Assembly: GCA_963770045.1 (NCBI GenBank)
Contig: CAVYOD010000022.1
Location: 186,001 to 250,000 of the forward strand
Length of the DNA stretch: 64,000 nucleotides
Source: CAVYOD01 sp963770045
GTDB lineage: Bacteria; Acidobacteriota; Aminicenantia; Aminicenantales; CAVYOD01
Reading direction: 5' to 3'
Shown here piece after piece: positions 27,733 to 35,460 of the stretch. Below the pieces are notes generated by a model. That model was not told where the DNA came from. It made no database searches and saw only the letters and a list, made by a program, of their open reading frames with translations. The translations under genes and the position numbers were made by a program. Position 1 is the first letter of the stretch, and each line of letters begins with the position of its first letter.

Positions 27733-27741
27733 TATAGCATA
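27733..27741 (-). promoter_or_regulatory. extended -10 promoter for the FmdB-type gene
   Basis: On the minus strand TATGCTATAAT provides TG-n-TATAAT; no strong -35 is seen. The leader is about 18-20 nt with GAGGA close to the start codon. Confidence 0.5.
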
Positions 27742-27879
27742 CCGGTCGAGCGAAAAAAGGCAGGTTCGAGGTCGTAAGGAGCGAGCTTAGCATTGAGCAG
27801 CGGAATTTAGCGCTGCGGGCGGGGGCCCCCACACGCTTGCTCCCCATCGCCCAATAAATCTGATTTGGGATGGGGCACG

Positions 27880-27900
27880 GAGGACGGTCGACGAGACGGA
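27880..27900. repeat. GACGAGA-type repeat, copy E
   Basis: GACGGTCGACGAGACGGACG followed by TTCTTAG, just beyond the stop of the MEMO-AMMECR1 gene. The rest of 27742-27905 shows no gene; it holds a GC-rich GGGGGCCCCC core near 27825. Confidence 0.45.
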
Positions 27901-27905
27901 CGTTC

Positions 27906-29336
27906 TTAGTGGAAGACGATGGCTTCGAAGACGAAGAGCTCGGCTCCCTTTTTCCAGGACCCCGGCGGCAGACCGGCCTTCAGGCAAGTCTCCTCCAAGA
28001 ACTCCTCCCTGGTCCAGTTGTTCTCGACGGGCACCTGGGGCAAGAGCAGCCCCTTGCGGCCCTCCATGGAGATGACCAGACCGTGTTTCCCGACCTGGAC
28101 CTCAGCCGGGTTGTCGATTTTTTTAAGCGGAGTGAGGACGGAGATCTCATAATCCAGCGTGTTCAGCTCTTCTGAAGAGACGGGAGGGAACCTCGGGTCT
28201 TCGGAAGCGGCATAGATCGCCCCGGCGATGATCGCCTTGTAAAGGGGGAATATAGGCTCGGTGAACCCGATGCAGCCGCGAAGTTGGCCTCTTTTTTTGA
28301 GAGTGACAAAGGCCCCTTTGGGGGATAGGAAATTCGGATTCTGGGTGTCAAAGGAAAGCTCTTTCTTTTCCCGAACATAAGTCTCCACGGCCGAACGGGC
28401 CAGGCCGAGGAGGGCCTTCTTTTCTTCTTTGCCCAGAGAGAATTCCTGCCCGGAATCGTCGAGGAACAGGGCCGCGGCCATGTAGCCCACAACTCTATCT
28501 TCCGGCCCCCCGGCCAAGGTCGAATCGGCATAATGGAGAACCTGGGATTTTGCCGCGCCTCTTTTTTGGAGGTAGAGGATGGTTGAGACCACCGGGCCTC
28601 CGCCGCAGAGGAAGTTGTCCTGGGCCTCGATCTTTCTCATCAACGAGCCGGCGTCCAAAGACTGGATAAGGGCGATCGTCTTGGCATCCACCTTGTTCGC
28701 TTCGTCTTTGGAGAGGAAGTGAGACATGTCCGTTGAGGCCACAACCAGGACGTTTTTGCCAGGGAGAACCTTGGCCAGCGCGTTGGCTAAAGTCATCATC
28801 GTCCTCTGGGTTTGGTACCCCATGACGATGGGCACGATCTTGGCCTGCGGAAGAACTTTCTGAATGAAAGGCACCTGGACTTCGATGGAGTGCTCTTTCG
28901 CATGCCCCTCCGGGATATAGCTGAACCCCGTGGCCTTCATCAGCGCGGCGGCCAGGGCCGTATCGACCTGGGCGATTCCTAGGGGAGTCTCAAACCCTCC
29001 CTCGGGATAGATCGAGCAGCCCGCGAATCCAACCTGGTGGGAAGGTCCGATGATGACCACCGTTTCGTAGCTCTTGCCAAGAATGAGGCTGTAGGCGTAA
29101 GCGGCGGTCTGAGCAGAATAAGCATAGCCCGCGTGGGGAACGATGATAGCCTGGACTTCTTTAGAAATAGGGGCGGCACTTTTGACACTTTTCAAATAGG
29201 TATCAATCTGGGCCGATAAGCGGGCGGCGTCTTTCTCATAAAACTGGCCATCCCAGACCGGCTTTCGGATTCCCTGGCCGAAGGCCAGAGAGAAATTTAG
29301 AGAGACAATCAGGCCGAGAAGGCTGATTTTTTTCAT
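27906..29336 (-). CDS. exported MEMO-AMMECR1 fusion (AmmeMemoRadiSam proteins B and A)
   Basis: 476 residues. A signal peptide (about 1-20, LLGLIVSLNFSLAFGQG) precedes a MEMO-like domain (about 22-292), which keeps the metal-site residues H68 in VPHAGYAYS, H100 in GPSHQVG and C244 in FLCGGGPV, with STDMSHF and GHAKEHSIEVQVPF. An AMMECR1 domain follows (about 300-476) with the hallmark LRGCIGFTEP and SEDPRFPPVSSEEL. Most relatives are cytosolic and encoded beside a radical SAM protein; none is adjacent here. Metal binding or redox activity in the periplasm is plausible but unproven. It has its own promoter. Confidence 0.9.
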   Translation of the reverse strand: MKKISLLGLIVSLNFSLAFGQGIRKPVWDGQFYEKDAARLSAQIDTYLKSVKSAAPISKEVQAIIVPHAGYAYSAQTAAYAYSLILGKSYETVVIIGPSHQVGFAGCSIYPEGGFETPLGIAQVDTALAAALMKATGFSYIPEGHAKEHSIEVQVPFIQKVLPQAKIVPIVMGYQTQRTMMTLANALAKVLPGKNVLVVASTDMSHFLSKDEANKVDAKTIALIQSLDAGSLMRKIEAQDNFLCGGGPVVSTILYLQKRGAAKSQVLHYADSTLAGGPEDRVVGYMAAALFLDDSGQEFSLGKEEKKALLGLARSAVETYVREKKELSFDTQNPNFLSPKGAFVTLKKRGQLRGCIGFTEPIFPLYKAIIAGAIYAASEDPRFPPVSSEELNTLDYEISVLTPLKKIDNPAEVQVGKHGLVISMEGRKGLLLPQVPVENNWTREEFLEETCLKAGLPPGSWKKGAELFVFEAIVFH

Positions 29337-29371
29337 GGAAGCCTCTTTTCTTGCGCTTAATTCTCGTCCAA

Positions 29372-29400
29372 AATATACCCCCGAAGGTGCAAAAAATCAA
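29372..29400 (-). promoter_or_regulatory. promoter of the MEMO-AMMECR1 gene
   Basis: On the minus strand: -35 TTGATT (29395-29400), 17 bp, -10 TATATT (29372-29377). The leader is about 30 nt. Confidence 0.6.
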
Positions 29401-29665
29401 TCTGGCAGGAGAGAGAAGTGAGCCGTGAGCTGTCCTAATGCAGATTTGATCAGAATCAGATTAAGAAGCAGATTTAGTCTTGCATCACCATCCCCTCGGG
29501 CTCGAAGAAATTCTGAGATAACATTTTCCCACTGGCGTGCATCTCACCCCTCTCTTCCGGACGAGGCAGACGGGGGACGGAGGAAGAAACGACGCTTGGT
29601 TTTGGGGGTGTTTTTGGGGTTGACTTTTGTTCTGTTTTAGTCAAAAATAGGAGCGGCAGGTTCTG
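29401..29665. other. noncoding stretch with a short heptamer repeat
   Basis: It contains two 7-bp units, GTGAGCC and GTGAGCT (29418-29431), of the same family as the arrays at 55395, 55446, 56373 and 57931. The remainder is CT-rich with no credible coding frame. Confidence 0.4.
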
Positions 29666-29800
29666 ATGAAAGGATTCTTTAGATTTTTCTTCTCCATGAT
29701 CTTTTTCTCCTCGGCGTTTTTCCTCGGTTTCCATCTCGGGAAAGAAAAAGAAAAGCAAAAGATTCCGAAATTCCAGGACGATCCGGACCGGATCGAATAA
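29666..29800 (+). CDS. possible 44-residue single-pass membrane protein
   Basis: The ATG at 29666 opens MKGFFRFFFSMIFFSSAFFL, one hydrophobic helix, followed by a charged tail, GKEKEKQKIPKFQDDPDRIE, and double stops. Upstream AGGAG is about 11-14 nt from the ATG, somewhat far. Composition fits a real small membrane protein, but I know no family. The next gene has its own promoter. Confidence 0.4.
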   Translation: MKGFFRFFFSMIFFSSAFFLGFHLGKEKEKQKIPKFQDDPDRIE

Positions 29801-29801
29801 T

Positions 29802-29830
29802 AAAGACGTCTTTCTCGTCTATCCCGTTAA
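29802..29830. repeat. GACGAGA-type repeat, copy F
   Basis: AAGACGTCTTTCTCGTCTATCCC, inverse orientation, directly after the small membrane ORF. The following 100 bp show nothing recognisable. Confidence 0.4.
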
Positions 29831-29932
29831 AGTCCAACAGCCAAATAGAGCATCGCCTTAATCCGACCTCTTGTCCGACAACGGACAACGACTGTGGCAT
29901 AATTGGAAATGCACCCGGGATGTGCGGGCGCG

Positions 29933-29961
29933 TTGACTAATCGGCCGGAGGGAAATATAAT
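29933..29961 (+). promoter_or_regulatory. promoter of the lolB-like/ispE/prs operon
   Basis: -35 TTGACT (29933-29938), 17 bp and a perfect -10 TATAAT (29956-29961). The roughly 55-nt leader has a hairpin AGATGAAG/CTTCATCT (about 29978-30004) and then GAAGGA before the first start codon. Confidence 0.75.
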
Positions 29962-30021
29962 AAGATTTCATTCCCGAGATGAAGGAATGTTCTTTCTTCA
30001 TCTGATGTGAGAAGGACGGAA

Positions 30022-30273
30022 ATGAGTTTTGGAATATACGGGATCATGGTTCTGTTCGCGGCCTTCGTTTTGCTCTTGATCCTCAACCCGAACATCTCTT
30101 GTTTCGGCCGGCGCCTGAAATCCCCCTTTTATCCTCTCTTGCGGAAAAGAGAGATGAGCCGAAAAGCCCAGGGTCGAGGGCTCGGCCTTGACCTCGAAAA
30201 AAAGAAGCTGGAACTCCAAAAGAAAAAACAGACCTCTCAGAAGACAGATGATTATGGCTTTCGTCTGGATTGA
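30022..30273 (+). CDS. small membrane protein of unknown function
   Basis: 83 residues: an N-terminal helix (FGIYGIMVLFAAFVLLLIL) and a basic cytosolic tail with a Lys-rich coiled segment (DLEKKKLELQKKKQ). The start at 30022 follows GAAGGACGG. It overlaps the following lipoprotein gene by 4 bp, so it belongs to the operon. No named family is recognised. Confidence 0.6.
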   Translation: MSFGIYGIMVLFAAFVLLLILNPNISCFGRRLKSPFYPLLRKREMSRKAQGRGLGLDLEKKKLELQKKKQTSQKTDDYGFRLD

Positions 30274-30944
30274 AGAAGAAACGAAAGTTGAACGCGCATC
30301 GCTCAGCCGCCCTTTTCTTTCTTCTTTTTCTTTTTGTTGATTGCTCCCACCTCCCGCCGGTCCTCTCCCCTCCCGCGGTCGTCGAGCGATTCGAAGGATA
30401 CGCCTCTCTCAGCCTCAGCGGACCGGAGGCCTCCTCGAAAACAAGGCTCTCTTTCCTCTTTGCCATCCCGCAAAAAGGGCGGATGGAAGGATTCGACCCT
30501 CTGGGGAGGTCTCTTTACCAGATTGTCCTCGAAGGCGAGGCCGGCTTTTTTATCATCCCCTCAAAGAAAGTCTATTGGCAGGCCGGGGCCGAAGAGATCA
30601 CGGCTGAATTTCTCGGCTTCTCCCTGACTCTCCAGGAAATGACGGCCCTTCTGACCGGGGAATGGACTGCCTCATCCGGCTGGACTCTGGCCAGAGACGG
30701 CAGAGGCAGGGTGGTTGCGGGAGATCGGCGAAACATCCGTTTTGAGATCAAAGATTTCTTAGACGGCGGCAGCCTCCCGCGGCTCGTCTTGTTCAAAAAC
30801 GATTCACTCTCGGGCCGACTGAAAATACTCAGGATCCAGTTCAACCAGCCCTTCAAGTCTCCGGCCTTTGACCTGAGCTATTTGAACAAATTCGAATCCA
30901 AGACCCGGGAAGAAATTGAGACGCTCCTCCGCCATGAAAATTAA
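30270..30944 (+). CDS. LolB-like outer-membrane lipoprotein
   Basis: 224 residues with a hydrophobic signal ending VDC (Cys at about residue 25), a plausible lipobox. The mature part (FEGYASLSLSGPEASSKTRLSFLF, read in parts, then GFDPLGRSLYQIV and VLLEGEAGFFIIP-type strands) matches the half-barrel pattern of LolB/DUF4292 proteins that receive lipoproteins at the outer membrane. Its position just before ispE, as in enterobacteria (lolB-ispE-prs), supports this. It starts at TTG 30270, overlapping the previous stop; no ribosome site is seen, so coupling is likely. Confidence 0.7.
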   Translation: MKKKRKLNAHRSAALFFLLFLFVDCSHLPPVLSPPAVVERFEGYASLSLSGPEASSKTRLSFLFAIPQKGRMEGFDPLGRSLYQIVLEGEAGFFIIPSKKVYWQAGAEEITAEFLGFSLTLQEMTALLTGEWTASSGWTLARDGRGRVVAGDRRNIRFEIKDFLDGGSLPRLVLFKNDSLSGRLKILRIQFNQPFKSPAFDLSYLNKFESKTREEIETLLRHEN

Positions 30945-31800
30945 TTCTTACGCCAAGATCAACCTCGGTTTGGAGGTCCTCCGCAAAAGGAAAGATGGCT
31001 ATCACGATCTTAGGACCCTCTTTCAAACCGTTGATTTCTTTGACGTCCTTGAATTTTCTCCGGCACCCCAGGGAAAGGTCGAGATTCGCGGAGATGACCC
31101 TTCTATTCCCTGGGACGAAGCCAACCTCATCTTCAAAGCGGCCAGCCTTCTCCAAAAGAATTATCGCGTTTCTTCAGGCATCCTCGTCACCATCCGGAAA
31201 AAAATCCCGGCCGGGAAAGGGCTGGGGGGAGGAAGCAGCAACGCCGCCATGACCCTTCACGCCCTGAACAAGGTCTGGGGTCTGGGCCTGGGCAAGGAAA
31301 GCCTGATGGAACTGGGGCGGGCGCTGGGGGCGGATGTCCCCTATTTCCTCGAAGGAGGCCTCTGCTTGGGCACCGGGCGGGGAGACCGGCTTGTCCCCCT
31401 TCCGGACCTTCCAGCGCTGCCCTGCCTTCTGGTCTTGCCGCCCTTCCCGATCCTCACCGCCGAGGTTTACCGCCGGTACCGTCCTTCCTTGACTTCGGCC
31501 GGCAAAGACAGTAAAATTATTCGGTTTTTGGAGACCCGCGAATTCGGTCTTTTGGAAAACAACCTCGAAGAGACGATATTCAGCTTATCTCCTCAGCTTA
31601 GGGAGATAAAGAGCCTTTTCCAAAGCCAGGGACCAGCATTGTCCTTAGTCAGCGGATCGGGCTCAGCCGTCTTCGGACTTTTCTTGGAGGAGGGACAAGC
31701 CCGACACGCCTTGGGCGAATTGGGAAGGACCTCCAGCGCGCTCCTGGTCGAGACTTTGTCCAGAGAGCAGTATTGGAAAAGAGTGAATGCTGGGGTGTAG
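30934..31800 (+). CDS. ispE: 4-diphosphocytidyl-2-C-methyl-D-erythritol kinase
   Basis: The ATP-dependent fourth step of the MEP isoprenoid pathway; a GHMP kinase of 288 residues. Key segments are SYAKINLGLEV with K8, the ATP loop PAGKGLGGGSSNAA (92-105), GADVPYFLEGG and LVSGSGSAVFG. It starts at the ATG at 30934, 11 bp inside the LolB-like gene. Its last 10 bases form the start of the tRNA-Gln gene. ispD and ispF lie about 11 kb downstream. Confidence 0.96.
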   Translation: MKINSYAKINLGLEVLRKRKDGYHDLRTLFQTVDFFDVLEFSPAPQGKVEIRGDDPSIPWDEANLIFKAASLLQKNYRVSSGILVTIRKKIPAGKGLGGGSSNAAMTLHALNKVWGLGLGKESLMELGRALGADVPYFLEGGLCLGTGRGDRLVPLPDLPALPCLLVLPPFPILTAEVYRRYRPSLTSAGKDSKIIRFLETREFGLLENNLEETIFSLSPQLREIKSLFQSQGPALSLVSGSGSAVFGLFLEEGQARHALGELGRTSSALLVETLSREQYWKRVNAGV

Positions 31801-31862
31801 CCAAGCGGTAAGGCAACGGACTTTGGATCCGTCATCCGGAGGTTCGAATCCTCCCGCCCCAG
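31791..31862 (+). tRNA. tRNA-Gln (anticodon TTG)
   Basis: A complete cloverleaf: acceptor TGGGGTG/CGCCCCA, D arm GCC..GGC, anticodon stem ACGGA/TCCGT with loop CTTTGGA, T arm GGAGG-TTCGAAT-CCTCC, discriminator G. CCA is not encoded. The first 10 bases overlap the ispE 3' end, including its TAG stop. The same gene order (ispE, tRNA-Gln, prs) occurs widely. Confidence 0.95.
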
Positions 31863-31899
31863 TCATCAATTGAGGAGTGATATAAAAGAGGAATAGACA

Positions 31900-32829
31900 A
31901 TGAAAGTCTTCGCCGGCTCTTCAAACCTCCTGCTTGCCAGAGAGATCGCGAATTATCTCAAAATCGATCTGGGAAAGTGTGTTCTGGAACGATTCAGCGA
32001 CGGAGAGATCCACTTTTACATCGATGAAAACGTCCGCGGGAAGGACATCTTCATCATCCAGAGCGGCTCCTACGACGCGAATTTTCACTTGATGGAACTC
32101 TTCTTCATGATCGACGCCTTCAGGCGATCCTCCGCCGAACGGATCACGGCGGTCATCCCCTACTATTGCTACGCCCGCCAAGATTGGAAGGACAGGCCCC
32201 GCGTCCCCATCTCGGCCCGCCTGGTCGCGGATCTGATCGAGAAAGCGGGAGCCAGCCGGGTCCTGACCATGGACCTGCATTCTGTCCAGATTCAAGGATT
32301 TTTCTCGATCCCGGTGGACAACCTGATGGCGGCTCCCGTTCTGGCCAACTTTCTCCAGAGCCTGAAACTCGAAAACCTGACCATTGTGTCTCCGGACGCG
32401 GGAGGGGTGGGCCGGGCCAGAGCGTTGGCCAAAAGGATGGAGGCCAAATTGGCCATCATTGACAAGAGAAGGCCGGCCCCGAATGTGGCCCAAGTCCTCC
32501 ATGTCATCGGTGAAGTTGAAAATCAGAATGTCATCATCTTGGATGATATGGTCGACACGGCGGGGACGCTGGTTCTGGCGGCCGAAGCCCTGGCCAAGGA
32601 AGGAGCCAAGCGGATCTTTGCCGCCTGCACTCACCCCGTCCTTTCCGGACTGGCCGTCGAGAGAATCGAGAAATCCTGCCTGGAAAAAATTTATGTGACC
32701 GATACCATCCCCCTGTCTGAAAAAGCCGGGGATTGTCAGAAGATCAACGTCCTCTCCGTAGCTGCGCTCTTTGGAGAAGCCATCCGCAGGATCAATGAAG
32801 GCAGCTCGGTGAGTTCTTTGTTTGCCTGA
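31900..32829 (+). CDS. prs: ribose-phosphate pyrophosphokinase
   Basis: It makes PRPP from ribose-5-phosphate and ATP for nucleotide, His and Trp synthesis. The 309 residues show FSDGEIHFYIDENVRGKD, YYCYARQDWKDRPR, MDLHSVQIQGFF and the PRPP loop VIILDDMVDTAGTL. Length and motifs are those of class I enzymes. One odd point is that the flexible-loop position reads ARQDWKDRPR where most have ARQDRK. Confidence 0.97.
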   Translation: MKVFAGSSNLLLAREIANYLKIDLGKCVLERFSDGEIHFYIDENVRGKDIFIIQSGSYDANFHLMELFFMIDAFRRSSAERITAVIPYYCYARQDWKDRPRVPISARLVADLIEKAGASRVLTMDLHSVQIQGFFSIPVDNLMAAPVLANFLQSLKLENLTIVSPDAGGVGRARALAKRMEAKLAIIDKRRPAPNVAQVLHVIGEVENQNVIILDDMVDTAGTLVLAAEALAKEGAKRIFAACTHPVLSGLAVERIEKSCLEKIYVTDTIPLSEKAGDCQKINVLSVAALFGEAIRRINEGSSVSSLFA

Positions 32830-32844
32830 AAGGAGGTACAAGAG

Positions 32845-33504
32845 ATGGCCGTAGTGATCAACGCGGAAAAAAGAGAAGGAGTCGGGAAAAATTTCAGTCG
32901 CCGCTTGAGGAGAGAGGGAAAGCTGCCCGCCATCCTCTACGGAGAAGGCATTGTCAATATCCCCCTTGTTTTGAACAAGAAGGACGTCTTCGCCATCATG
33001 AAATCGGAGGCCCGCGAGAACACGATCTTCAAGATCGCCTTCGATTCCGAGCTGCGGGATGCGATGATCAAGTCTCTCCAGGTGGACCCGGCGACGGACG
33101 AACTGCTGCATGCCGACCTCATCCAGATCGCCATGGACAAGCTGATCCGGGTTTCTGTGCCCATCGTCCATAGAGGAGAACCCATCGGAGTCAAGACCGA
33201 AGGGGGTTTTGTGGATTTTATCACCCGCGACGTTGAAATCGAGTGCCTTCCTAAAGACATACCCGAGCACATCGAGATCGACATCAGCTCTCTGCATCTG
33301 CACCAGTCTTTTAAGGTCGAGAACATCGCGCCTCTCCCCGGCTTCAAAATCATCAGCGACCCGGCGACCGTCCTGGTTCTGATCGAAATGCCGCACAAAG
33401 AAGAAGTCCCGGTGGCCGCCGCTCCGGAAGAAGCCGTGGTGGAGGAAAAAGAGCCCGAGGTCATCAAGAAGGAGCGGGCGACGGAAGAGAAAGAAGAGGA
33501 GTAA
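32845..33504 (+). CDS. rplY: 50S ribosomal protein L25, long CTC form
   Basis: A 5S rRNA-binding protein of 219 residues: an L25 beta-barrel (1-95, starting VVINAEKREGVGKNFSRRLR) plus the TL5/CTC C-terminal domain (about 100-190, VPIVHRGEPIGVKTEGGF, HIEIDISSLHLHQSF). An acidic Glu/Lys-rich tail ends the protein. AAGGAGG precedes the ATG. Neighbouring prs and pth match the usual order. Confidence 0.96.
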   Translation: MAVVINAEKREGVGKNFSRRLRREGKLPAILYGEGIVNIPLVLNKKDVFAIMKSEARENTIFKIAFDSELRDAMIKSLQVDPATDELLHADLIQIAMDKLIRVSVPIVHRGEPIGVKTEGGFVDFITRDVEIECLPKDIPEHIEIDISSLHLHQSFKVENIAPLPGFKIISDPATVLVLIEMPHKEEVPVAAAPEEAVVEEKEPEVIKKERATEEKEEE

Positions 33505-33507
33505 TAT

Positions 33508-34084
33508 TTGTGGGCCGTGGTTGGGCTTGGGAATCCGGGTCGACGCTATGCCCAGACCAGGCACAACGTGGGTTTTCTTTTCATCCGGCAAGTGGCCAGG
33601 AATTGGAAGGTTAGAGTCAAAAAGAGAAGGTTCCAGGCCAAGATCGCTGAGGTCGAGAGGGCCCAGGGAAGAATCCTCTTGGCCATGCCCCAGACGTTCA
33701 TGAACCTAAGCGGGCAGGCCGTCAAGCAGATCGTCGGAGGGAGGAAGATCGAACTCGAGAATCTCGTGGTTGTCTACGATGACCTGGACATTCCTCTGGG
33801 AGATATCCGGGTCCGGAAAGAAGGAAGCGCCGGGACCCACAAGGGGATGACTTCGGTCATCCAGGAGCTGGGTTCGGGCAGATTCCCCAGGATTCGGGTG
33901 GGGATTGGGCCCCTTCCCGCCGAAGGCGGACGCGGCCGAGTACGTGCTCTCTCCCCTGGCTCCCGGGGAGAGGCGGCTCATCGATCAGACCCTTCTCCTG
34001 GCCGAGGAAGCCCTGGGCATGATCCTGGAAGGACAAATCGACGAGGCGATGAACCGCTTCAACCAAAAAGGTCAGGGCTTATGA
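33508..34084 (+). CDS. pth: peptidyl-tRNA hydrolase (one frameshift)
   Basis: It recycles peptidyl-tRNA released from stalled ribosomes. It starts at TTG 33508 (reads WAVVGLGNPGRRY) with GAGGAG 8 nt upstream; no ATG is available. Catalytic H19 in TRHNVGF and N9 are present, with MPQTFMNLSGQAV, VVYDDLDIPLG and GSAGTHKGMTSVIQELG. The frame breaks in the C run 33910-33913; removing one C gives VGIGPFPPKADAAEYVLSP and the normal tail, ending at TGA 34082-34084. About 191 residues. Confidence 0.93.
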
Positions 34085-34107
34085 AAATTTGCTAAATCGT
34101 GTAAAAT
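34079..34107 (+). promoter_or_regulatory. possible promoter of the rpsF operon
   Basis: TTATGA (34079-34084), 17 bp, TAAAAT (34102-34107). The -35 is weak. A perfect hairpin CCTCTTG-AGAAA-CAAGAGG (34129-34147) in the leader could be a regulatory site for the S6/S18 operon. Confidence 0.35.
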
Positions 34108-34176
34108 AGAGGAGACGGGCTCCTTGTTCCTCTTGAGAAACAAGAGGAGCTATAAAATATCCATAAGGAGGTTTTG

Positions 34177-34587
34177 GTGAAACAGTACGAAACGGGTTTT
34201 ATTCTCTCCCCCAGCCTAGCCGAAGAAGAAACCGAAAAAATCATTCTTCAGATGTCGGAGATCGTGTCCGAACGGCACGGCAAGATCGTCAAACAGGACA
34301 GGTGGGGCAAGAAGAGACTGGCTTATCCCATCAAAAGATTCCAGGAGGGGTTCTATATTTTCTTCCTCTATGAAGGAGGTCCCGATATCCCTCTGGAACT
34401 GGAGAGACGATTCAAACAAATGGATGCGGTCATTCGCTTTCTCACGGTCAAGAAAGATCCCCGGGCCCTCGTTCGAAGGCGAAAAAAAGGGGAGGTTGAT
34501 GCGACCAAGATGGATGCCGCGGCCCAAGAGATGACGGCCAAGGGAAGAGGCGCCGCCGAAGCCGAAGCCAAGAGAGAGGAGAGTTAA
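34177..34587 (+). CDS. rpsF: 30S ribosomal protein S6
   Basis: A small-subunit protein, 136 residues, pairing with S18. Motifs are YETGFILSPSLAEEE, WGKKRLAYPIKRFQEGFY and RFLTVKKD. The GTG at 34177 follows AAGGAGG with 6-nt spacing; a TTG 3 bases earlier is less likely. The Ala/Lys-rich tail is disordered. It leads the operon with rpsR, rplI and dnaB. Confidence 0.96.
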   Translation: MKQYETGFILSPSLAEEETEKIILQMSEIVSERHGKIVKQDRWGKKRLAYPIKRFQEGFYIFFLYEGGPDIPLELERRFKQMDAVIRFLTVKKDPRALVRRRKKGEVDATKMDAAAQEMTAKGRGAAEAEAKREES

Positions 34588-34588
34588 G

Positions 34589-34872
34589 ATGGCGCGAGAA
34601 GAACGAAGCGAACGCGGAGACCGGCCCGAGCGGGGAGAACGAGGACAGTTCCGGAAATTTTTCCCCCCAAGAGAAAGTTTTGCCGCTTCTGTCAGCGCAA
34701 CGTCAGGACGATTGATTTCAAGAGCGTCGAGATCTTGCGAAAGTATGTCCCGGACCGGGGGAAAATCTCGCCCCGCCGTATCACGGGAACCTGCGCCTTT
34801 CATCAACGGAAACTCTCGCTGGCCATTAAGAGAGCCCGCTTGATGGCCCTTCTTCCTTATGTTGAAGACTGA
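34589..34872 (+). CDS. rpsR: 30S ribosomal protein S18 (one frameshift)
   Basis: As read, only the charged N-terminus makes sense (MAREERSERGDRPERGERG). Restoring one C in the run 34663-34668 gives KRKFCRFCQRNVRTIDFKSV, then EILRKYVPDRGKISPRRITG, the standard S18 core, ending ALLPYVED with TGA at 34870-34872. Corrected length is about 94 residues. The two Cys in CRFC may bind zinc. This is an essential gene, so the indel is read as an error. Confidence 0.93.
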
Positions 34873-34899
34873 GCTGCCGGAGTCAGGACTGGAGGAAAC

Positions 34900-35421
34900 A
34901 TGAAGGTCATTCTGAAACAAGATGTCGAAAATCTGGGCCGGAGAGGGGATGTCATCAACGTCTCTGCGGGCTACGGGCGGAATTTTCTGATTCCTAAGAA
35001 ATTGGCGTTGCAGGTCACCGCTTCGAACGTCAAAATAATTGAGATCGAGCGTCAGGCGCTGAAAAAGAAGACGGAGCAAGAGCGGCTCTCCTTTCAGACC
35101 GTCATCCAGAAACTCGATCAGCTGACACTTACCTTCAGCCGGAAGGCCGGAGAGAAGGACGTTATATTCGGCTCGGTCAGCGCGGCCGATATCAAGGAAG
35201 CCCTGGAAAAGCAGGGGTATGAAATCGACCGAAAGAAGATCATCCTTGAAGAACCGATCAAGCGGCTGGGAAATTTCACCGTGCCCGTCAAGATCTACCA
35301 TGACGACCGAGCCCAGGTAAAGGTCGCGGTCGTCAGGGAGGAAGCCGCCGGGGCCGAGGCGAAGCCCCGCAAAGAAAAAGAGGTGGAGCAGACCGAGAGC
35401 GAAAGCCAAGAAGCAAAATGA
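34900..35421 (+). CDS. rplI: 50S ribosomal protein L9
   Basis: 173 residues with the N-terminal L9 fold (MKVILKQDVENLGRRGDVINV, AGYGRNFLIPKKLA), the long connecting helix, and a C-terminal rRNA-binding domain (FGSVSAADIKEALEKQGYEI). An extra Glu/Lys-rich tail (about 20 residues) is present. Confidence 0.96.
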   Translation: MKVILKQDVENLGRRGDVINVSAGYGRNFLIPKKLALQVTASNVKIIEIERQALKKKTEQERLSFQTVIQKLDQLTLTFSRKAGEKDVIFGSVSAADIKEALEKQGYEIDRKKIILEEPIKRLGNFTVPVKIYHDDRAQVKVAVVREEAAGAEAKPRKEKEVEQTESESQEAK

Positions 35422-35460
35422 GGGCCGCGGGAAAACGCGGTCTCTTCATTGGGGGAGCCC

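Noticed and set aside
31921..33591. A 556-codon minus-strand open frame
   Set aside because: It is antisense to prs, rplY and the start of pth, all confidently identified.
34108..34160. A Rho-independent terminator before rpsF
   Set aside because: The CCTCTTG/CAAGAGG hairpin is followed by GAGCTATAAAAT rather than a T run, so it is better viewed as a leader structure.
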